Source: Bacteroidales bacterium (lineage in GTDB: Bacteria; Bacteroidota; Bacteroidia; Bacteroidales; UBA10428). Taken from it: DNA of 38,366 nt. The position numbers were made by a program, and so were the translations under genes. Below the pieces are notes generated by a model that was not told the DNA's origin, ran no database searches, and saw only the letters and a list, made by a program, of their open reading frames with translations. The stretch lies in the NCBI GenBank assembly GCA_016935615.1, contig JAFGQO010000047.1:1-38366 (forward strand). Direction: 5' to 3'. Of this stretch, positions 11,686-20,114 are shown one piece after another; the first letter of the stretch is position 1; every line of letters begins with the position of its first letter.

Positions 11686-12876
11686 GTGAAAACGATTTGT
11701 ATGCTTTCTGATATGCATCCTCTTTTTGATGACCGTATATACTGGAAAGAGGCCGTATCGTTAAAAAAGCATGGTTATAATCTGATTCATATCGGTTTCG
11801 ATAAAGACTGTAAAGATTTTATGTCCCCCGAAGGAATAAGAATTATAACAATCAAGAAAAGAGTTTTTCACAGGAACATCTTTCTGCATAAACTGATCAA
11901 AACCATTCTTTTTGATAATCCTCATCGCACAATGATGAAAAAGATCGTGGAAGTCAGAGCAGATGCATACCACATTCACGATCTAAAAGTGAATGTGCTG
12001 GGAGAAATGATAAAGAAATTACCATGGAAACCAAAGATCATTTATGATATTCATGAAGATTACGGAGATATGATCCGATACTATAATCAGAAAAAAGGAT
12101 TTGTAAAATGGCTCTTATTCCGATATGCCTCAATTGTTGAAAGAAATGAAAAAAGAAGAACAAAAAACTACGATTTTTACCTGACGGTATTGCCTGAAAT
12201 AAAGGAAAGATTTAATAAGAAAAATCCACATATGCAAAGTGAAGTAATTTATAATTATACGAATCTTAAACCTGTTTCCAACACGAGTAAATCACTCCGA
12301 AAATATGAACTCATTTATAGCGGATTAATAAACTGGTGCCGCGGACCACTTGAAATCATCGATGCAATTGAAATTGTAAAAAAAACGATGCCTGATATTA
12401 AAATGCTGTTTATCGGGAGATTCAACTCTTTGGAATTTGAAAAATACGTGAAATCAAAAGTCCGGGACAAACAACTCGAAGAGAATATTGAATTTCAAAG
12501 TGAAGTTCCTTATGAAAAGGTCGGGGAATTGTATAATAAATCGATGATAGGAATGGCTGTCTTCCACCCCATAAAAGTATTTTATTATTCTATCCAGGTA
12601 AAAACATTCGAATATATGTTATATGGGCTTCCTATAGTCTGCAGTAATTTCGGATATGTGAACAAATTTATTACTGAAAGCCATTGCGGAATTCCTGTTG
12701 ATCCCTTAAAGCCCGAAGAGATTGCTCTTGCCATAATCAGATTGCTTACCGATTCAAAATTATATCAACAAATGAGTCGTAGCGGAAAGCAGGCTGCACA
12801 AACCCGATACAATTGGCAATCTGAAGAAGAAAAACTGATTACTATCTATAATAAATTGCTGACTGTTGAACCTTAA
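11686..12876 (+). CDS. Glycosyltransferase, GT4 (group 1) family
   Basis: This is a 396-residue GT-B-fold glycosyltransferase. The reading frame opens with GTG at 11686 (MKTICMLSDMHP). The N-terminal Rossmann half includes HIHDLKVN and IIYDIHEDYGD, typical of GT4 enzymes acting on surface polysaccharides. The C-terminal half has the nucleotide-sugar segment YELIYSGLINWCRGP, then LFIGRF and VPYEKVGELYNKSMIGM. The acidic KTFEYMLYGLPIVCS segment carries a conserved glutamate of the EX7E-type motif. It has no signal peptide or obvious membrane segment and should act at the inner face of the cytoplasmic membrane. It overlaps the flippase gene by 11 bases, so the two are co-translated. Donor and acceptor cannot be read from sequence. 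Confidence 0.87.
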   Translation: MKTICMLSDMHPLFDDRIYWKEAVSLKKHGYNLIHIGFDKDCKDFMSPEGIRIITIKKRVFHRNIFLHKLIKTILFDNPHRTMMKKIVEVRADAYHIHDLKVNVLGEMIKKLPWKPKIIYDIHEDYGDMIRYYNQKKGFVKWLLFRYASIVERNEKRRTKNYDFYLTVLPEIKERFNKKNPHMQSEVIYNYTNLKPVSNTSKSLRKYELIYSGLINWCRGPLEIIDAIEIVKKTMPDIKMLFIGRFNSLEFEKYVKSKVRDKQLEENIEFQSEVPYEKVGELYNKSMIGMAVFHPIKVFYYSIQVKTFEYMLYGLPIVCSNFGYVNKFITESHCGIPVDPLKPEEIALAIIRLLTDSKLYQQMSRSGKQAAQTRYNWQSEEEKLITIYNKLLTVEP

Positions 12877-14332
12877 ACGAATACAAAATATCTTTATAAA
12901 TAACCAGGTTGGTGATTTTTCCTGGTACCTGCTGGGAACAATCGTTCCGATCCTGTTTAATTTTATAAAGAACCCGATTTTTACACGATACTTTTCTCCC
13001 GAAGAATATGGTTATTACAGTCTTATTTTCTTAACCTTCACCTATAGTTCATTAACGCTATTTTCTTGGCTCTCAAGCAATATCTGGCGTTACTATTACC
13101 AATACAGATCAGAAAACCGGCTCAATGTTCTTTTTTCAAACATCGGGGGATTGTACCTTATTGGCAGTGTTATACTGGCCATTATCGCCGTAACATGGTA
13201 TATAAATGTAAATTCGGAAATGATCAAAAAGATCATACTTTTTTCCTTTCTATATTTTTTAATTAACGATATTACCAGCCTGTATCTTGTATTGATCAGG
13301 CTTGAGAAAAAAGCCCGGGAATACAATCTTATCCAATCCCTTCGGGCCATTATTAACTTTTCATTGCTTTGCTTTTTTGCTTTTGTTGCTTCCATGCGAA
13401 TCGAAGCAATGGCCCTGAGTTTCTTTCTGTCAACAATTCTCATAGTTGCTTATGTTGTCTATTATTCCCTGCGTAAATACTCTTTTTTTATACCCTCATT
13501 AAAATTGTTTTCCTTTTCAAACTCGAAGTTATTCCTGATCTATGGGTCTGTGGGACTTCTTACCAATTTCACCATGTTGCTGCTGAATAACAGCGACAGG
13601 TATTTCATTGCCCTTTTTCACAGTATTGAGGATGTGGGTATCTACAACCAGAATTATGCCATTGCACAAACATCGATATATGCACTAACGATGGCATTCA
13701 TGAACACGATAAATCCCTCGTTTAACAAAAAACTCACCAATGATCTGACAAATTCAACTCCTTTCATGAACCGGCTGATGTTCTATTACCTGCTTATTAT
13801 GGCACCCGTTACCTTTGCCATCTCATTTTTTGCAAAGGAATTCAATACCTTGTTACTGGGTAAAGACTTCAGAAGTGGTTATGTCATTCTATCGTATGTA
13901 TCTGTCAGCCTGTTTCTTTACGGATTTACAAGTTTTTCGGAATCCAAACTGAAATTTTCCAACCGTTTCCGGGTTGTTATTATTGCATTTATATCGGCCT
14001 GTTTAGTGAACATAATACTGAATTACATTTTATTAAGACAATTCGATTATACATGGGCAGCTAAGACTACCCTGATCGCATACATTTTTCTTTACCTGGT
14101 GATTTCCATTTATGATCGTCGGGGATCAACCGGTTTCCTTCGCAATTATTTTAAAGAAATTCTGATCATGTGCCTGTCGATAATCCTGCTCATTTTTATT
14201 GATCATTATATTTCCAATTCATTTGATTTCACAGGGAAAGTTTTTTTAAAAGCCTTACAAATCGCATTGAATTTATTTGTTTTATATGCTGTTGGATTTG
14301 TTCTTTTTATTCGGAGGAACAAGAAAATTTGA
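12866..14332 (+). CDS. Polysaccharide flippase (Wzx-like, MOP/MATE superfamily)
   Basis: This is a 488-residue integral membrane protein with about 12-14 hydrophobic helices across its length and few large soluble loops, characteristic of lipid-linked oligosaccharide flippases. The N-terminal segment TRYFSPEEYGYYSLIF matches the family's Y-x-P-x-(D/E)-Y-G-x-Y/L pattern after the first helix, and NSDRYFIALFHSIEDVGIYNQNY is the equivalent segment of the second half. The frame opens with TTG at 12866, inside the end of the glycosyltransferase gene, so start-up probably depends on coupled translation. It would export the glycan made by neighbouring enzymes. No polymerase or ligase is visible nearby. 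A 214-base AT-rich gap without evident genes follows. Confidence 0.88.
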   Translation: MNLKRIQNIFINNQVGDFSWYLLGTIVPILFNFIKNPIFTRYFSPEEYGYYSLIFLTFTYSSLTLFSWLSSNIWRYYYQYRSENRLNVLFSNIGGLYLIGSVILAIIAVTWYINVNSEMIKKIILFSFLYFLINDITSLYLVLIRLEKKAREYNLIQSLRAIINFSLLCFFAFVASMRIEAMALSFFLSTILIVAYVVYYSLRKYSFFIPSLKLFSFSNSKLFLIYGSVGLLTNFTMLLLNNSDRYFIALFHSIEDVGIYNQNYAIAQTSIYALTMAFMNTINPSFNKKLTNDLTNSTPFMNRLMFYYLLIMAPVTFAISFFAKEFNTLLLGKDFRSGYVILSYVSVSLFLYGFTSFSESKLKFSNRFRVVIIAFISACLVNIILNYILLRQFDYTWAAKTTLIAYIFLYLVISIYDRRGSTGFLRNYFKEILIMCLSIILLIFIDHYISNSFDFTGKVFLKALQIALNLFVLYAVGFVLFIRRNKKI

Positions 14333-14546
14333 AGATGTTTTTTATCTGAAATTCTTGTATTATATAAATAATAAAATACACATTAGTGAAAAACCGGATA
14401 GTAATTACAAAATACAATTAGTCATTGTTTATAAATAAAAATCACATTGTATTTTCAATTGCTTTAATTTTTAACTTACTAATATTGTATGAAGAATTCT
14501 TCCTGGATGTGTTTATTGTATTTAATCGCGTAAGTTAAAATCATTG

Positions 14547-15626
14547 ATGAAATTATTAACCATTCTGGGTGCCCGCCCGCAATTCATAAAAGCTTCTGTT
14601 GTCAGTCGGGTTATACGTGAGCAGGATGTGCAGGAGAAAATTGTGCACACGGGTCAGCATTATGATACAAATATGTCCGAGGTCTTTTTCAATGAAATGG
14701 AAATACCAAAACCTGATTATAATCTGAGGATCAATTGTCTGGATCATGGGGCTATGACAGGCAGAATGATGGAACAAATCGAACGGATAATAATTAAGGA
14801 AACTCCGGATGTTTTGATGGTATATGGTGATACGAATACAACCCTTGCAGGTGCATTGACTGCTAAAAAACAGCATGTAAAGGTTGCACATGTTGAAGCC
14901 GGATTACGATCTTACAATATGGACATGCCCGAAGAGATCAACCGGATCCTTACAGACAGGATATCAGATTATTTGTTTTGTCCAACAGCACGATCTGTTG
15001 ATAATCTTCATAAAGAAGGCTACGGCAATTTCGATTGCAAAATTGAAAAAGTGGGAGATGTAATGTACGATGCAGCTTTGTATTACAGTAAAAAATCGGA
15101 TACTGTTTCAGAAATTATCTCATCACTCAGATTAACACCCGAAAAATATGTACTGTGTACGGTTCACCGGCAGGAAAACACAAATGATCCTGAGAAATTG
15201 AAATCTATTGTTGATTTGCTCAACACAATCAATAAAAAAACAAAGGTTATCCTGCCACTTCATCCACGCACAAAAAAAATCATTCAATCTCATGGTCTTA
15301 AATTAAGTTTTAAGCCCATTGCCCCGGTTGGTTATCTGGATATGATTCAATTGATTAAAAATTCAGCACTTATTATTACTGACAGTGGAGGAATGCAGAA
15401 AGAAGCCTGTTTTTTCAGGAAGTTCTGTATAACACTACGCAATGAAACAGAATGGATGGAACTGGTGGATCATAAAGTGAATTTCCTCGCAAGAAATAAT
15501 AAGGAAGTCGCATTAAAAGCTTTCAACAGATGCATCGGAACCAAATATCCAATTGTCAAGGATTTATATGGTACTGGCAATGCTGCTCAAAAAATCACTG
15601 AAATCCTGAAGAAAATACAATCATAG
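14547..15626 (+). CDS. wecB: UDP-N-acetylglucosamine 2-epimerase (non-hydrolysing)
   Basis: This enzyme interconverts UDP-GlcNAc and UDP-ManNAc, supplying ManNAc-type sugars for surface polysaccharides. I use the ATG at 14547, giving 359 residues; an adjacent TTG at 14544 is less likely. Hallmarks in order are GARPQFIKA (8-16), HTGQHYD (34-40), VYGDTNTTLAGALTA with Asp95, HVEAGLRS with Glu117, MPEEINR (Glu129/130), TVHRQENT with His207, LPLHPRT, TDSGGMQKEA and LRNETEWMEL. Asp95 and Glu117 fall at the same numbers as the catalytic residues of the E. coli enzyme, and His207 corresponds to its His213. It lies downstream of the flippase on the same strand, consistent with one glycan cluster, and is followed by a hairpin terminator. 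Confidence 0.95.
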   Translation: MKLLTILGARPQFIKASVVSRVIREQDVQEKIVHTGQHYDTNMSEVFFNEMEIPKPDYNLRINCLDHGAMTGRMMEQIERIIIKETPDVLMVYGDTNTTLAGALTAKKQHVKVAHVEAGLRSYNMDMPEEINRILTDRISDYLFCPTARSVDNLHKEGYGNFDCKIEKVGDVMYDAALYYSKKSDTVSEIISSLRLTPEKYVLCTVHRQENTNDPEKLKSIVDLLNTINKKTKVILPLHPRTKKIIQSHGLKLSFKPIAPVGYLDMIQLIKNSALIITDSGGMQKEACFFRKFCITLRNETEWMELVDHKVNFLARNNKEVALKAFNRCIGTKYPIVKDLYGTGNAAQKITEILKKIQS

Positions 15627-15696
15627 GTATTCTAACCTATTCCATCCAATGCAGTGTGCACTATTACTCTGAATATTATACAGTGTATTTTGATAT

Positions 15697-15730
15697 AAAA
15701 ACTCACATCAGTTTTGATGTGGTTTTGATT
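15697..15730 (+). terminator. Probable terminator after wecB
   Basis: The stem CACATCA (15704-15710) / TGATGTG (15715-15721) has a GTTT loop and weaker flanking A/T pairs. It is followed by GTTTTGATTG, about 70 bases beyond the wecB stop. The T-run is short, so efficiency is uncertain. The remaining sequence to 15916 shows no gene and should contain the serpin promoter. Confidence 0.5.
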
Positions 15731-15916
15731 GTATTAATAATTACGTGCCATGTTCGAAGTTATCTCAAATGCTAATAAATCAAGTAAATAATCTGACTAT
15801 CTCCATAAAAACTATTAGCTAATATGTTTTTTATAAATCGGTTTTCACACGCAACCTATTCCCTCCCCAACGCATCTCTAAAAAGACTATATTATAAAAC
15901 GATTAAATTTAAACAC

Positions 15917-17152
15917 ATGAGAAAGTTAATTTTATATATTTTCGGAATAGCACTTCTGGGATTGTCCTGTGAAAAAAATCCCGGCCCTTCAACAGGTGAA
16001 CCTGTTGACATTCATATTTCTGCCGGCGGAGGGGATGTGATAGAATCATCGAATGAATTCGGATTCGATCTGTTTAACGCCATACTGGCCGATGAACCTG
16101 TAGAGAAAAACGTCATGATCTCACCTGTCAGCATATCACTGGCACTGGCAATGACATACAACGGGGCGAACGGAGATACGGAAGATTCCATGGCTTATGC
16201 CCTCAGAATGGATCATCTGTCATCCGACGATATCAACCTGACCTATAAAGAACTTATGGAAGGATTAAAAAGTGTGGATGAAAAGGTGATCATGGAAATT
16301 GCCAATTCGATATGGTATCGCCAGGATTTCAATGTTGAGCAGGGATTCCTTGATATCAACCAACAGTATTACAATGCAGAGATTTCCGAACTTGATTTCA
16401 GTTCTCCCGATGCCAGGGACATCATTAACAACTGGGTTTCTGATCACACCCACGGAAAGATCCCGTCAATAGTTGATTATATCAGTCCTGACGATGTTAT
16501 GTTCCTGATCAATGCCATCTATTTCAATGGGATCTGGAAAAAAGAATTCGATCCGGAAAGCACCTCTCCCGAAACTTTCATATTACCCGGCGGCACAACG
16601 AAAATCGTTGATATGATGAACATGAAAGATACTATTGATTACATGGAGAATGATCTTATGCAAATGGCAGAGCTCGACTATGGCCGGGGCAATTACAGCA
16701 TGCTGGTAATGCTTCCGAAAGGCAACTTAACTCCTGAAGAGCTTGCTCAACGGATCAATACGGAAAGCTGGCAAAGCTGGCTTGCTGCTCTTTCAGAGAA
16801 AGAAGTTACTTTGCTGTTGCCGAAATTTACTTTCGATTACGAAAAAAGACTAAATGATGTTTTATCCCTGATGGGTATGGGCATTGCTTTCAATACTGGT
16901 AAGGCGGATTTTACCGGGATATATAGTCCGGGAGGTCTGTTTATCAGTCGGGTAAAACACAAAACATTTATCGAAGTGGATGAAGAAGGCACAGAAGCTG
17001 CTGCAGCAACTGTTGTCGCTATTTCATATTCGTCTTATGATCCTTCCGAGGTGTTCATGACAGTGAACAAACCATTTTTATTTGCCATAAGAGAAAAAAC
17101 TACAAATGCTATTGTTTTCATTGGTAAAGTGGCTGAGCCACAGACTGAATAG
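15917..17152 (+). CDS. Serpin-family serine protease inhibitor, probable lipoprotein
   Basis: This is a 411-residue serpin with a bacterial N-terminal signal. The start at 15917 (MRKLILYIFG) puts the hydrophobic segment directly at the N-terminus, ending LLGLSC with Cys18 as probable lipidation site; an in-frame ATG at 15824 would bury it. Serpin landmarks include NVMISPVSISLALAMTYNGA, FLINAIYFNGIWKKEFDP and the C-terminal FMTVNKPFLFAIRE with FIGKVAEP. The hinge EEGTEAAAAT (356-365) has Gly at P15, Thr at P14 and Ala at P12-P9, the pattern of inhibitory serpins able to insert their loop. By alignment with antitrypsin, P1 is near Ser372, with Tyr371 beside it, suggesting inhibition of elastase- or chymotrypsin-like proteases. 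It is convergent with an S9 peptidase gene. Confidence 0.93.
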   Translation: MRKLILYIFGIALLGLSCEKNPGPSTGEPVDIHISAGGGDVIESSNEFGFDLFNAILADEPVEKNVMISPVSISLALAMTYNGANGDTEDSMAYALRMDHLSSDDINLTYKELMEGLKSVDEKVIMEIANSIWYRQDFNVEQGFLDINQQYYNAEISELDFSSPDARDIINNWVSDHTHGKIPSIVDYISPDDVMFLINAIYFNGIWKKEFDPESTSPETFILPGGTTKIVDMMNMKDTIDYMENDLMQMAELDYGRGNYSMLVMLPKGNLTPEELAQRINTESWQSWLAALSEKEVTLLLPKFTFDYEKRLNDVLSLMGMGIAFNTGKADFTGIYSPGGLFISRVKHKTFIEVDEEGTEAAAATVVAISYSSYDPSEVFMTVNKPFLFAIREKTTNAIVFIGKVAEPQTE

Positions 17153-17259
17153 GCGTGTTAAAAATCAAGTCAAATTGAATCCGACATGACGAAAAACACA
17201 AAGTTTGGTATTGATTTTTTTTAGGTTACAAGGTTTAAAAATGGAAAACAGTGCTGGAA

Positions 17260-19380
17260 TTATTCATCTTTATGAAGCAACTTTAACAGAAATGCATATT
17301 CCAGCGCTGTTTCTTTATGTTGTTTAAATCTTCCGGATGCTCCTCCGTGACCGGCATCCATGTTTGTATAAAGTAACAGTAGATTATCATCCGTCTTCAG
17401 ATCACGCAATTTGGCAACCCATTTTGCAGGTTCCCAGTATTGCACCTGGGAATCGTGAAAACCGGTAGTCACCAGCAAATTCGGATATGCTTTTGCTTCA
17501 ACATTATCATACGGAGAGTAGGACAACATATATTCAAAATATTCTTTCTCATTCGGATCACCCCATTCGTCATACTCGCCTGTGGTTAAAGGGATCGATT
17601 CATCAAGCATGGTGGTGACAACATCAACAAAAGGTACTGCAGCTATTGCCCCTTTAAACAAATCAGGTCGCATATTGATTACAGCGCCAATCAGCAATCC
17701 GCCTGCACTTGCACCGTAGATCATCAGTTTATCGGTCTGAGTGTAATTGTTTTCAATAAGTAACTCTGCACAGGCAATGAAATCGGTAAATGTATTCTTC
17801 TTTTTCAGCAATTTGCCATCCTCATACCATTCACGTCCCAGGAATTCACTGCCACGCACATGGGCAATAGCATAAACAAACCCCCGGTCAAGCAAACTTA
17901 ACCTGACGCTGTTAAAATTCGGATCGTATGTATTGCCATAGGAACCATAACCATACAAAAACAGGGGAGATGATCCGTCAAGAGGAGTCCCTTTTTTATA
18001 AACCAGCGAAACAGGAACCTCCTTACCATCCGGCGCTATCGCAAACAACCTCTCGCTCCGGTATTGATCAGGATCATGCCCGCCTATCACTTCCTGCCGT
18101 TTCATAAGTTCCATTTCCCTGGTTCGCATGTGGTAATCGTAAGTTGTAGTCGGTGTAGTCAGAGAAGAGTACCCGATGCGCAATACATCCGAAGATAACT
18201 CAGGATTGACAGAAATCCAGCAACTGTAAACTTTCTCTTTAAAATCAACATTATGCTCCTCTTTTGAATCCATATTGATGATCCTCAGATTTGTATTCCC
18301 CATAATTCTTTCGTCAATGACCAGATAGCGGTCGAAATTGATAAATCCTTCCAGCAATGCATCTTCCCGGTGAGGAATAACTTCCTTCCAGTTTTCTTTT
18401 GAAGTCGCCTTCAGTGAAGTTTGCATCAACCTGAAATTCCTGGCATCGAGATTCGTGCGTATATAGAATTTATCACCCACATGTCCTATGGAATATTCCA
18501 GTCCTCTTTCACGCGGCTGAAATACCTTGAATTTACCCTGCGGATCATCTGCCGGAAGAATTTGATATTCATCTGACACAGTGGATGTCGAAGCTATGAT
18601 CAGGTATTTTCTTGAGCGGCTCTTGTATACATAACAGTAATAGGTTTCGTCGGTTTCCTCATAGACCAGTTCGGATCCGGAACCGGAAGACAGGACATAC
18701 CTGAATATTTTCTCAGGTCGCAGTGTTTGCTCGTTTTTCTGTGTATAATAAATGGTTTTGTTATCATTTGCCCACGATGCAGAACCTATGGTACCTGGAA
18801 TGTTCTCATCCAGAATTTTCCCACTTTCCAGCTCTTTAAAATAGAGTGTATAGATCCTGCGACTCACGGTATCAACCCCGTATGCAATCATCTTATTATC
18901 AGGACTGACTGAGATGCCTCCCACATCAAAATACTCAAAACCTTCAGCCATTTCATTCACATTCAGCATCACTTCTTCCTCAGCATCCAGGGATCCTTTT
19001 TTTCTGCAATACACCGGGTATTCCTTCCCTTCTTCGTATCGGGTATAATAGAAATATCCATTTGAAAAATACGGTACGGACATATCAGTCTGCTTGATCC
19101 TTCCGACAATCTCGTTGTAGATCTTTTCCTGCAGCTCCTCCGTATCTTTTAATACATTTTCGGTATAATTATTTTCAGCCTTAAGGTATTCAAGCACCTC
19201 CGGATCTTCTCTTTCTTTTAACCAGTAGTAAGGATCAATTCTTGTCGTATCGTGGTTTGTTAATTGAAACGGTTTTTTTTGAGCAACAGGGGGTTTTATC
19301 ATGTTCTTAGTCTGACAGGATATTAAACAAAGCAAAAACAGGGAGCAAAGATAAACTGAATAACGATACATCTTAATCAT
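17260..19380 (-). CDS. S9 family peptidase (prolyl oligopeptidase / oligopeptidase B type), lipoprotein
   Basis: This serine oligopeptidase cleaves short peptides within a propeller-gated cavity. The 706-residue protein begins with a signal peptide and lipobox LISC (Cys22), so it should be membrane-anchored outside the cytoplasm. The mature start KPPVAQKKP and DPYYWLKEREDPEVLEYLKAEN are typical of the oligopeptidase B branch. A seven-bladed beta-propeller covers about 80-430. The alpha/beta hydrolase domain has YGYGSYG and the triad Ser558 (GASAGG), Asp643 (TGFHDSQV) and His678 (DAGHGG). The oligopeptidase B-like sequence suggests basic-residue specificity, but I cannot confirm it from the pocket. 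An alternative start at 19371 would shorten it by three residues. The small membrane-protein gene ends 13 bases upstream. Confidence 0.94.
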   Translation of the reverse strand: MIKMYRYSVYLCSLFLLCLISCQTKNMIKPPVAQKKPFQLTNHDTTRIDPYYWLKEREDPEVLEYLKAENNYTENVLKDTEELQEKIYNEIVGRIKQTDMSVPYFSNGYFYYTRYEEGKEYPVYCRKKGSLDAEEEVMLNVNEMAEGFEYFDVGGISVSPDNKMIAYGVDTVSRRIYTLYFKELESGKILDENIPGTIGSASWANDNKTIYYTQKNEQTLRPEKIFRYVLSSGSGSELVYEETDETYYCYVYKSRSRKYLIIASTSTVSDEYQILPADDPQGKFKVFQPRERGLEYSIGHVGDKFYIRTNLDARNFRLMQTSLKATSKENWKEVIPHREDALLEGFINFDRYLVIDERIMGNTNLRIINMDSKEEHNVDFKEKVYSCWISVNPELSSDVLRIGYSSLTTPTTTYDYHMRTREMELMKRQEVIGGHDPDQYRSERLFAIAPDGKEVPVSLVYKKGTPLDGSSPLFLYGYGSYGNTYDPNFNSVRLSLLDRGFVYAIAHVRGSEFLGREWYEDGKLLKKKNTFTDFIACAELLIENNYTQTDKLMIYGASAGGLLIGAVINMRPDLFKGAIAAVPFVDVVTTMLDESIPLTTGEYDEWGDPNEKEYFEYMLSYSPYDNVEAKAYPNLLVTTGFHDSQVQYWEPAKWVAKLRDLKTDDNLLLLYTNMDAGHGGASGRFKQHKETALEYAFLLKLLHKDE

Positions 19381-19393
19381 ATTTTTCTGTTTA

Positions 19394-19702
19394 TTAATTT
19401 GACCTTACAATTATATAATAAAATGCAAATGAAATCGTGCTGATTATCAAAAGAAATCGTGCAAGCTTTGCCTGTTTTTCACCTTCGAGTCTGAAGATGG
19501 AATACACTACAATAAAGATCCCTGCAATTCCACCAAAATAAATATCTCTGATTTTGAGACTAAACTCATACAATTCTCCAACATCCTGTCCATCATCCAT
19601 CAGCAGAATTTTTATCAGGAAAGGTAATGAGATTGTCAGCATAATGCAAGACATGATAACCAACAAAACAAAAATTACTTTATAAATCCAATTTCTTTTC
19701 AT
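19394..19702 (-). CDS. Small membrane protein, unknown function
   Basis: This is a 102-residue protein from the ATG at 19702 (MKRNWIYKV), the start that leaves a basic N-terminus before the first helix; upstream in-frame ATGs at 19732 and 19759 are possible. Three hydrophobic segments are visible: about 7-30 (VIFVLLVIMSCIMLTISLPF), 53-70 (IYFGGIAGIFIVVYSIF) and 80-97 (LLIISTISFAFYYII). An acidic loop (DDGQDVGE) follows the first. It ends 13 bases before the S9 peptidase and probably shares its transcript. I recognise no family. Confidence 0.6.
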   Translation of the reverse strand: MKRNWIYKVIFVLLVIMSCIMLTISLPFLIKILLMDDGQDVGELYEFSLKIRDIYFGGIAGIFIVVYSIFRLEGEKQAKLARFLLIISTISFAFYYIIVRSN

Positions 19703-20114
19703 AAGAAAAAAACCCGGAGGAAAATATTGCATAATAAATGGTATTAAACTCCAGGGCAAGCCCTAACCGCTTTTTCCCAGGGTAAGCCACGGAGAATTAC
19801 ACCGTACCTTCTCGTTCGCACGCTGCTGCTGAAGCTTTAGCGTTAGTGTCCGAAGCGGAACGCGAAGGAGGATTAAAAAATTAAGTCAATAAAGACCGAA
19901 AAAATCAAAAGTACAATTTTCATAAAAAAACAGGTTAATATATTCATTTAATGTTTTCATTATCAATAGTTGGATGTTTGTCATATACTAATTGACTTAC
20001 ATTCTTTTAATCAATAATTTAGAAGCATAATAACGGATTATATTGATTTATCCTGAATTGTAATGCATAAGGATGAATCGGCATACGGAAAACAGTCAAT
20101 AAACCCTTTAATAA
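19703..20114. other. Intergenic region between divergent genes
   Basis: These 412 bases hold no gene I can support. The left third contains the GC-rich structured element described separately (19751-19874). The rest is AT-rich and should carry the promoter of the first propeller gene; a TTTG at 19977-19980 is followed 17 bases later by TACATTCT, a weak match in both sequence and spacing to the Bacteroidota -33/-7 pattern. Confidence 0.5.
19751..19874. repeat. GC-rich palindromic element (possible MITE- or REP-like repeat)
   Basis: This compact GC-rich block lies in AT-rich DNA. It starts with a direct repeat, CCAGGGCAAGCC (19751-19762) and CCAGGGTAAGCC (19777-19788). A long imperfect hairpin follows. 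Its outer arms are CCTTC-t-CGTT-CGC (19807-19819) and GCG-g-AACG-c-GAAGG (19855-19868), and its inner arms are ACGCT (19820-19824) and AGCGT (19839-19843). No long T-run follows the hairpin. Nothing here encodes protein convincingly, and composition and structure suggest a small dispersed element. Confidence 0.5.

Noticed and set aside
17153..17259. Bidirectional terminator between serpin and S9 peptidase genes
   Set aside because: AAAAATCAA and TTGATTTTTTTT can pair, but only across about 40 bases of loop, with no compact stem; too weak to annotate.
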